Positions 1 through 4,358 of a DNA stretch of 5,569 nucleotides are shown piece by piece; position 1 is the stretch's first letter, and each line of letters opens with the position of its first letter. The notes below the pieces were generated by a model. It saw nothing but the letters and a program-made list of their open reading frames with translations, ran no database searches and was not told the origin of the DNA. The position numbers were made by a program, and so were the translations under genes. The stretch spans positions 1 through 5,569 of the forward strand of contig CANHYD010000175.1 in NCBI GenBank assembly GCA_947464705.1, in the 5' to 3' direction. This DNA comes from Verrucomicrobiota bacterium (GTDB lineage: Bacteria > Verrucomicrobiota > Verrucomicrobiia > Limisphaerales > UBA9464).

Positions 1-123
1 CAAAGCCCGCTCCGAGACCGTCAGCCCGCCCGCAGCCTTGGAAAAGGTCAACGGTGCCCGTTCCTGTGGTCTCTCGGGATCGGCCCACTGCCCGGGGTGG
101 CGAGGGCGCGGGCCGCCCAAGGG
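1..123. other. Region downstream of obgE, no gene assigned
   Basis: No gene can be named here. Two frames stay open to the left edge. On the minus strand, the frame of obgE continues after its stop with no further stop for 41 codons; its only early start candidate is a TTG at 120-118, and its translation includes PLTFSKAAGGLTVSE, which I do not recognise. On the plus strand, a frame open from base 2 ends at a TAG at 125-127, overlapping the obgE stop, as if a convergent gene ended there. Both frames have a similar share of G or C at third positions (about three quarters), so composition does not decide between them. No hairpin with a T tract was seen that would terminate obgE. Confidence 0.3.
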
Positions 124-1365
124 TTAGTCTTCGGACTGGGATTCCGATTCGGACTCCGATCCGGGGGCTTCGTCGGACCCTCCGGCCTGCTCCACCATCT
201 CTCGGATGACTTTGCGGAAGGCGGGGATGCCTTCGTCGAAAGCGGCCGAAATGGGGAGGACCAAGGTCTTGCGGACCCGTCGCTTGAACGACTTCAGATT
301 GGCCACCGCCGCCTCTTCATCCATTTTGTTGGCGACTACCAGACGAGGGCGGTCCAACAGGGTCGGATCGTAAAGTTCCAACTCTTCGAGCAGGCTGTGG
401 TAGTCGTCCCAGGGGTGCCGGTTGTCGGTTCCGGCCATGTCGAGAAGGATGACCAGGATTTTGCAGCGGGCGATGTGGCGCAGGAAGGCGTGTCCGAGGC
501 CGACATTGAGGTGAGCCCCAGCAATCAAGCCGGGCACGTCACACACCGTCAGTCGGTAATAATCTTCCGGATACTCCAAAATGCCGACCTGAGGCGTCAG
601 CGTCGTGAAGGGATAGGCAGCGATCTTGGGGCGTGCCTTGGAAATGGCCGTCAGCAACGTGGACTTGCCGGCGTTGGGGTATCCCACCAGTCCGACTTCG
701 GCGAGCATGCGCAGTTCGAGCATGAAATCGCCCTCATCACCCGGTTCCCCCGGTTGGGCATATCGGGGAGTCTGTCGGGCCGCAGTGGCGAAATTGCGAT
801 TGCCAAGACCGCCGCGCCCTCCTTTGCAGAGGATGAAGCGTTGTCCGTGCTCGGTGAGATCGCAGACTCGCTCACCCTTTTGAGCATCACGCCGTTGGGA
901 TCCGCTGCGAGTGTCCTCTTGTTCGTCCTCGGCACTGAGATCCAGTTCCATGGCTTGGACACTCCCCGAATGGCGGATCACCGGCCGATCCGCTCCTGCC
1001 ACAGGAATGTCGTCGGAATCCTCGGTCTCGTCCGCTTCGGTCACACCGTCGGGCAACTCGGGCTCCCGGAGCACCCGCCAGACAATGGTTCCACACGGCA
1101 CTTTGATGATCAGATCTTTGCCGGCTTTCCCATCCATGCCCTTACCCATGCCGCCCTCACCACTCTGGGCCACTAGGTTAGAGACGAAGAACTGTTGGAT
1201 CAGGTTGTTGAGGTCGTGATCGGCCTCCAAGATCACATCGCCGCCTCGGCCGCCATTGCCACCGCTGGGGCCACCTTTTGGAATGTAAGCTTCGCGGTGA
1301 AAGGCGACAGCGCCTTTTCCTCCATGACCGGCACGGGCGAAAACCTTGACCTCATCGACGAACAT
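124..1365 (-). CDS. obgE: GTPase ObgE/CgtA, ribosome assembly factor
   Basis: Obg-family GTPase of 413 residues, known to act in large ribosomal subunit assembly and stress signalling. The N-terminal Obg domain is glycine-rich (FVDEVKVFARAGHGGKG at 2-18; GGPSGGNGGRGG at 31-42). The G domain has all expected motifs: P-loop GYPNAGKST 228-236, switch region YPFTT 251-255, DVPG 276-279, NKMD 346-349 and SAA 373-375. Residues about 97-168 form an acidic, low-complexity insert between VPCGT and DLTEHGQRF, where E. coli Obg has only about a dozen residues. The C-terminus is a short acidic Ser/Glu tail; there is no Firmicutes-type OCT domain. The start at 1365 gives the family's usual MFVDEV N-terminus; an in-frame ATG at 1479 would add 38 unrelated residues and would start upstream of the rpmA terminator. 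No clear Shine-Dalgarno sequence precedes it. It lies downstream of rplU and rpmA but is separated from them by an intrinsic terminator. Confidence 0.97.
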   Translation of the reverse strand: MFVDEVKVFARAGHGGKGAVAFHREAYIPKGGPSGGNGGRGGDVILEADHDLNNLIQQFFVSNLVAQSGEGGMGKGMDGKAGKDLIIKVPCGTIVWRVLREPELPDGVTEADETEDSDDIPVAGADRPVIRHSGSVQAMELDLSAEDEQEDTRSGSQRRDAQKGERVCDLTEHGQRFILCKGGRGGLGNRNFATAARQTPRYAQPGEPGDEGDFMLELRMLAEVGLVGYPNAGKSTLLTAISKARPKIAAYPFTTLTPQVGILEYPEDYYRLTVCDVPGLIAGAHLNVGLGHAFLRHIARCKILVILLDMAGTDNRHPWDDYHSLLEELELYDPTLLDRPRLVVANKMDEEAAVANLKSFKRRVRKTLVLPISAAFDEGIPAFRKVIREMVEQAGGSDEAPGSESESESQSED

Positions 1366-1400
1366 AACCTGAGAGTAGGGAGACTGACGACAAAAAGCGA

Positions 1401-1414
1401 GGCTCCGCGGAGCC
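1401..1414 (-). terminator. Second terminator-like hairpin before obgE
   Basis: A perfect 14-base palindrome, GGCTCCGCGGAGCC, can fold as a 5-bp stem with a CGCG loop. Read on the minus strand it is followed by TCGC and then five T residues (1396-1392). It lies just past the main terminator and shares the GCGAGGCTC sequence with it. It may be a back-up terminator or part of the obgE leader. The four bases between stem and T tract make it weaker than its neighbour. Confidence 0.35.
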
Positions 1415-1424
1415 AGAACGGATG

Positions 1425-1455
1425 AAAAAAGGGCGAGGCTCAATGAGCCTCGCCC
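1425..1455 (-). terminator. Intrinsic terminator of the rplU-rpmA transcript
   Basis: A perfect 10-bp GC-rich stem (AGCCTCGCCC and its complement, 1431-1440 with 1446-1455) encloses a five-base loop. On the minus strand it is followed immediately by six T residues (1430-1425). This is the classical form of a Rho-independent terminator and fits the direction of rplU-rpmA. It lies 157 bases past the rpmA stop and about 60 bases before the obgE start, so obgE either needs its own promoter or depends on read-through. Confidence 0.85.
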
Positions 1456-1611
1456 AGGAGAGTCTGTGACTGTAAACACACCGGACGATCACGTCCGACG
1501 TACGTCACTGCATTCGGAGAACCATTCACCCGAAAGAAACCGCCCCACCATTGCCGCAGCGCGGTTCAGAGGGGGCTGAATTCGATCCGTGAATTGTCCG
1601 CCGATGCGCAA
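1456..1611. other. rpmA 3' untranslated region with small inverted repeats
   Basis: No gene is supported here. The stretch is probably the 3' untranslated part of the rplU-rpmA mRNA. It holds several short inverted repeats: CGGACG/CGTCCG (1482-1487 with 1492-1497, loop of 4), enclosed by GTGAC (1466-1470) with GTCAC (1504-1508); a GACGTACGTC palindrome at 1497-1506; and TTCAG/CTGAA (1565-1569 with 1576-1580). A 20-codon minus-strand frame from an ATG at 1551 has no ribosome-binding site. No tRNA-like fold was seen. Confidence 0.4.
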
Positions 1612-1878
1612 TCAGGCGGCCGCAACCGCTTCGACGGGAGGAACAACACTCACGCGGGAGCGAGCCTTGTCGAACTGGACGGTGCCGTCCGTGAGAGCGA
1701 ACAGGGTCCAATCGCGGCCGGTGCCGACGTTGGAACCGGCGGAGAACTTGGAACCGCGCTGGCGGACCAAGATGCTTCCCGCGGTCACGAACTCGGAGCC
1801 GAACGCCTTGACGCCCAGACGCTTGCTGACGCTGTCGCGCCCGTTGCGTGAACTGCCTTGACCTTTCTTGTGAGCCAT
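1612..1878 (-). CDS. rpmA: 50S ribosomal protein L27
   Basis: Large-subunit protein L27, 88 residues, close to the family's usual 85 or so. In known ribosomes its flexible N-terminus reaches toward the peptidyl transferase centre. The sequence MAHKKGQGSSRNGRDS at 1-16 and the following GVKAFGSEFVTAGSILVRQRGSKF (22-45, given here in part as a family hallmark) and GTGRDWTLFAL at 52-62 leave no doubt. The N-terminus begins directly with MAHKKG, without the cleavable extension found in Firmicutes. The start at 1878 lies 15 bases after the rplU stop, so the two are co-transcribed. No Shine-Dalgarno sequence is visible in that spacer. The C-terminal tail (71-88) is alanine/valine-rich and typical of the variable end of the family. 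Confidence 0.98.
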   Translation of the reverse strand: MAHKKGQGSSRNGRDSVSKRLGVKAFGSEFVTAGSILVRQRGSKFSAGSNVGTGRDWTLFALTDGTVQFDKARSRVSVVPPVEAVAAA

Positions 1879-1893
1879 ATGACTAGAGGAGTA

Positions 1894-2205
1894 TTAACCG
1901 TTGATCTCGGTGACCTTCACCACGGTCAGTTCCTGACGGTGGCCGATCTTCTTGTGGTAACCCTTGCGGCGGCGCATCTTGAAGGCAACGACCTTGTCGC
2001 CGCGGATGTGCTCCACCACATCGGCCTTGATCGTCGCTCCGGCGATGACCGGGTTGCCGACCGTGACGTTGCCCTCCTTGTTGATGAGGAGGACGCGGTC
2101 GAAGGTGTGGACCTGACCCGCGGTGGCGGGCAGGAGTTCGATCTCGAGGGTGTCGCCTGCAGCGACGCGGTACTGCTTACCGCCGGTTTCCAGAACAGCG
2201 TACAT
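1894..2205 (-). CDS. rplU: 50S ribosomal protein L21
   Basis: Large-subunit protein L21, 103 residues, the usual length for the family; it binds 23S rRNA. The N-terminus MYAVLETGGKQYRV (1-14) and the C-terminal signature VVAFKMRRRKGYHKKIGHRQ (72-91) are characteristic. The start at 2205 is chosen because it gives this N-terminus; an in-frame ATG at 2244 would add 13 residues foreign to the family. A G-rich Shine-Dalgarno-like sequence, GGGGGAAAG (2219-2211), lies five bases before the start, and its G run can pair with an upstream C run. It is the first gene of the rplU-rpmA unit. Confidence 0.98.
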   Translation of the reverse strand: MYAVLETGGKQYRVAAGDTLEIELLPATAGQVHTFDRVLLINKEGNVTVGNPVIAGATIKADVVEHIRGDKVVAFKMRRRKGYHKKIGHRQELTVVKVTEING

Positions 2206-2214
2206 AAAAACTTT

Positions 2215-2228
2215 CCCCCGACAGGGGG
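2215..2228 (-). promoter_or_regulatory. Hairpin covering the rplU ribosome-binding site
   Basis: On the minus strand CCCCC (2228-2224), a TGTC loop and GGGGG (2219-2215) form a perfect 5-bp GC stem. The second arm is the G-rich Shine-Dalgarno-like sequence of rplU, ten bases before its ATG. If formed in the mRNA, this stem would hide the ribosome-binding site. Whether it has a regulatory role, for example feedback by a ribosomal protein, is inference. Confidence 0.4.
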
Positions 2229-2234
2229 ACGTGG

Positions 2235-2263
2235 AAGGAACCAAACAGGGGCAAAGGTGTCAA
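2235..2263 (-). promoter_or_regulatory. Candidate rplU-rpmA promoter
   Basis: A perfect TTGACA -35 element lies at 2263-2258 on the minus strand. Seventeen bases further is TTCCTT (2240-2235), a poor match to TATAAT. A start near 2228 would give a leader of about 23 bases that begins at the hairpin over the ribosome-binding site. The -35 match and position are good, but the weak -10 keeps confidence low. Confidence 0.35.
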
Positions 2264-2468
2264 CGCCCGTTTTTGCACACGAGGTCTTTTGATTCGCCCA
2301 ATGGGTCTGTTTCAGAGGTTGGCTTCGCTATTGAAGCTCGATTGGATCTCGTGGTGCTCCTCTCGCCTAACGCCGATGGTTCAGTGGTGGGTTTCAGTCT
2401 CGCTGGACCTCAGGGGAAGGCTCCCGGAACATAGACACCGCGGGGTGAGTGAAACGCAACGACGACCC

Positions 2469-3062
2469 ATGAATACAGGCCAAAAACCGCTGCCCTTGAG
2501 CATTTCTATCGTTTCGACCGAACCGGGGCACGCGGTCTCACTGTGCCAGGCGGTGGGCGAGGTGGCTCGGGAGCGGCGGTGGTTGGCGGCCGTAGAGGCG
2601 TTTACAGAGGGTGAGACGCAATTGTTTGTTCAATTGAATCAGGCGGCGGGTGTGCCGCAATTTGTTGCGCTGAGCGGGCCGAAAGTGGTCGGTTGGTGCG
2701 ATATTGTGCGCCTGTATCCGTACCCCGGCTATGAGCACAATGGGCGGTTGGGAATGGGTGTGTTGGCGCCTTGGAGGGGGCAAGGGGTGGGGCGGCAGTT
2801 GCTGGACCAGGCTTTGAATGCGGCTTTGGGAGCTGGATTCCGGCGCGTGGAACTGGAGGTCTATGCTTCAAATATTGCCGCGGTGAGTCTTTATCAGAGC
2901 CGCGGCTTCGGAGTGGAAGGCGTCAAGCGGGCCATGCGCGTCCTCGATGGTCGTGTCGATGACGTGGTGCTCATGGCGCGTCCGACAACCGATGGGCCTC
3001 CCGAGGTTCTGTCGAACACCCGGGTTGTAGGGGAGTCCTCTTCGTGGAAAGTGACTTTGTGA
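2469..3062 (+). CDS. GNAT-family N-acetyltransferase
   Basis: A 197-residue acetyltransferase of the GNAT superfamily, which moves an acetyl group from acetyl-CoA to an amine. The substrate cannot be told from the sequence. The acetyl-CoA-binding motif A is clear: LGMGVLAPWRGQGVGRQLL at 94-112, with the R-x-x-G-x-G core at 103-108. The following strand and helix (RVELEVYASNIAAVSLYQSRGF, about 126-147) are motif B-like. The PQFVAL and VVGWCDI strands (63-79) complete the fold. After VDDVVLMA (163-170) there is an unrelated 27-residue tail. The start at 2469 places the first beta strand (LSISIV) shortly after the N-terminus, as expected. The frame stays open upstream to 2289, and a GTG at 2445 is an alternative start, but those residues do not resemble the family. 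It points away from rplU and ends 87 bases before nuoB; there is no evident functional link to complex I. Confidence 0.88.
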   Translation: MNTGQKPLPLSISIVSTEPGHAVSLCQAVGEVARERRWLAAVEAFTEGETQLFVQLNQAAGVPQFVALSGPKVVGWCDIVRLYPYPGYEHNGRLGMGVLAPWRGQGVGRQLLDQALNAALGAGFRRVELEVYASNIAAVSLYQSRGFGVEGVKRAMRVLDGRVDDVVLMARPTTDGPPEVLSNTRVVGESSSWKVTL

Positions 3063-3075
3063 AAAAATTCACAAA
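3056..3075. promoter_or_regulatory. CRP/FNR-type palindrome upstream of nuoB
   Basis: TTTGTGAA and TTCACAAA form a perfect 8-bp inverted repeat around four A residues. Within it is TGTGA-N6-TCACA, matching all ten conserved half-site bases of the E. coli CRP consensus. It overlaps the stop codon of the acetyltransferase gene and is centred about 85 bases before the nuoB start. Members of the CRP/FNR family often control respiratory genes, so an operator for the nuo genes is plausible. A hairpin in the RNA is the alternative, but no T tract follows, so it is not a terminator. Confidence 0.4.
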
Positions 3076-3081
3076 ACCCAC

Positions 3082-3109
3082 TTGCTGCTGAAGGGATCGA
3101 AAACATAGT
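3082..3109 (+). promoter_or_regulatory. Weak candidate promoter for nuoBCD
   Basis: TTGCTG (3082-3087) and CATAGT (3104-3109) are separated by 16 bases and match the sigma-70 consensus at three and four of six positions. The pair lies between the CRP-like palindrome and the nuoB start. A start near 3116 would put the palindrome centre at about -50, which is not the classical -41.5 or -61.5 spacing. The matches are modest and could be chance. Confidence 0.22.
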
Positions 3110-3120
3110 TTGCGCCATCC

Positions 3121-3144
3121 GCGGGGAACACTCCCCGCCCTTTT
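3121..3144 (+). terminator. GC-rich hairpin just before nuoB
   Basis: GCGGGGA (3121-3127) and TCCCCGC (3132-3138) form a perfect 7-bp stem with an ACAC loop. It is followed by CC, TTTT (3141-3144), GG and TTT, then the nuoB ATG. It could be a weak intrinsic terminator for the acetyltransferase transcript, or a leader structure or attenuator of the nuo operon. Only 11 bases separate the stem from the start codon, so the folded form would probably interfere with ribosome binding. Confidence 0.45.
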
Positions 3145-3149
3145 GGTTT

Positions 3150-3758
3150 ATGGATGCAACGTCCCCAGCTGTGATCGGCGGCAAGACCACCACCGAGTTC
3201 GGGTACAACTCGAAAATCGAGGGTGAGGTCGTTCATACGACGGTGGATGCAGCCCTCAATTGGTTCCGCAAAAACTCCCTGTGGCCCATGCCCATGGGGC
3301 TGGCTTGCTGCGGCATCGAGTTGATGGCCGTCGGTGCCAGTCGCTTTGATATTTCCCGTTTCGGGTCGGAGGTTATGCGGTTTTCCCCCCGGCAGTCCGA
3401 CGTGATGATCGTGGCAGGCACGGTGACCTACAAGATGGCTCTGGCGGTCCGCCGGATCTATGAGCAGATGGCCGAGCCCAAGTGGGTCATCGCCATGGGG
3501 GCCTGCGCTTCCACCGGCGGCATGTACCGCAGTTACGCCGTGCTTCAGGGTGTGGACAACATCATTCCGGTGGATGTTTACGTGGCGGGATGCCCTCCAC
3601 GGCCCGAGGCCCTGCTCGACGCCTTGATGCGCCTCCAAGACAAGGTGGCCCGCGAGCCGATCACGCACGACCTGAAGCAGGATGTCGCCCCGGAGAAGTA
3701 CGGCCGTATGGGCCTAGAACTAGGCGCCCAAGGCGAGGTTCTGCAACGCAAACCCTGA
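3150..3758 (+). CDS. nuoB: NADH-quinone oxidoreductase subunit B (NuoB)
   Basis: Complex I subunit that carries the 4Fe-4S cluster N2, the last electron carrier before quinone; it sits in the peripheral arm next to the membrane. At 202 residues it is in the usual range. The four N2 ligands are visible: the tandem Cys53-Cys54 in GLACCGIE, Cys119 in GACAS, and Cys148 in VAGCPPRPE. Other hallmarks are FGSEVMRFSPRQSDVMIVAG (71-90) and YAVLQGVDNIIPVDVYV (129-145). The start at 3150 gives a typical short N-terminus; no Shine-Dalgarno sequence precedes it, and a GC hairpin ends 11 bases upstream. nuoA, usually directly before nuoB, is missing here. nuoC follows after 15 bases. Confidence 0.98.
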   Translation: MDATSPAVIGGKTTTEFGYNSKIEGEVVHTTVDAALNWFRKNSLWPMPMGLACCGIELMAVGASRFDISRFGSEVMRFSPRQSDVMIVAGTVTYKMALAVRRIYEQMAEPKWVIAMGACASTGGMYRSYAVLQGVDNIIPVDVYVAGCPPRPEALLDALMRLQDKVAREPITHDLKQDVAPEKYGRMGLELGAQGEVLQRKP

Positions 3759-3773
3759 TTTCACGTCCTTCCC

Positions 3774-4355
3774 GTGCCGACCTCCCTTGAACTCGCCGGC
3801 CAACTTCGTGAGAAGTTTGGCGACCTGATCTCCGAGCCCCTCCAATTCCGGGGCGAAGTCACCGTGACCGTGGCTAACCCCGAGCGCATCGCCGAGGTTT
3901 GCCAACATGCCAAGACGGCCCTGGGCTTTGACCTTCTGATGGATCTGAGCAGCGTGGACAACTACGGCGACGATCCGCGCTGGACCGTCGTCTATGAGCT
4001 TTCCGGCATCGGTCATGGGCAGCATTTGCGCCTCAAGACGTCCGTCAGCGAAGAGCGTTCCGAGCTGCCGACCGTGTCCCCCGTGTGGCGCACGGCTGAT
4101 TGGCACGAGCGGGAGGCCTACGACATGATGGGAATCATCTTTTCAGGCCATCCGGACCTGCGCCGGATTCTGATGTGGGAGGGCTATCCGTACTACCCCT
4201 TGCGCAAGGATTTCCCGCTGGCCGGCAAGCCGACCGTTTTGCCCGATACAGCGTTCACCCAGGCCGCACCCTTGGAGGGCGGTCCGTTCGTGACCCTGCC
4301 CGGCGGCAAAGATTCAGCGGCCCGCGAACCGCGCGTCCGGACTCCCGAGGAATAG
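3774..4355 (+). CDS. nuoC: NADH-quinone oxidoreductase subunit C (NuoC, 30 kDa)
   Basis: Peripheral-arm subunit of complex I that packs against NuoB and NuoD and has no cofactor of its own. At 193 residues it is a stand-alone NuoC, not the NuoCD fusion of E. coli. The 30-kDa signature is clear at about 110-131: WHEREAYDMMGIIFSGHPDL, followed by RRILMWEGYPYYPLRKDFPL (130-149). After that is a 43-residue tail with no recognised domain, ending in a charged stretch. The start is a GTG at 3774; this gives MPTSLELAGQL, a reasonable first helix, and there is no earlier in-frame start clear of nuoB. No Shine-Dalgarno sequence is evident, so translation may be coupled to nuoB. The stop lies three bases before the nuoD start. 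Confidence 0.96.
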   Translation: MPTSLELAGQLREKFGDLISEPLQFRGEVTVTVANPERIAEVCQHAKTALGFDLLMDLSSVDNYGDDPRWTVVYELSGIGHGQHLRLKTSVSEERSELPTVSPVWRTADWHEREAYDMMGIIFSGHPDLRRILMWEGYPYYPLRKDFPLAGKPTVLPDTAFTQAAPLEGGPFVTLPGGKDSAAREPRVRTPEE

Positions 4356-4358
4356 ACC

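Noticed and set aside
97..1176. A 359-codon plus-strand open frame opposite obgE
   Set aside because: It lies antisense to a gene with all Obg GTPase motifs. Its translation is low in recognisable structure, and long antisense frames are expected in GC-rich coding DNA.
1456..1611. A tRNA or other known RNA gene between rpmA and obgE
   Set aside because: No cloverleaf arms, T-loop motif or CCA end could be found on either strand.
2289..2468. Upstream in-frame extension of the acetyltransferase (60 codons from a TTG)
   Set aside because: The added residues are unlike GNAT proteins, and the ATG at 2469 places the first strand normally. The stretch is better read as a divergent promoter region.
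3056..3075. The TTTGTGAA/TTCACAAA repeat as a terminator of the acetyltransferase gene
   Set aside because: The stem is AT-rich and no T tract follows on the plus strand, so an operator is the better reading.
3069..3668. A 199-codon minus-strand frame opposite nuoB
   Set aside because: It is antisense to nuoB with all four cluster ligands in place and has no recognisable product.
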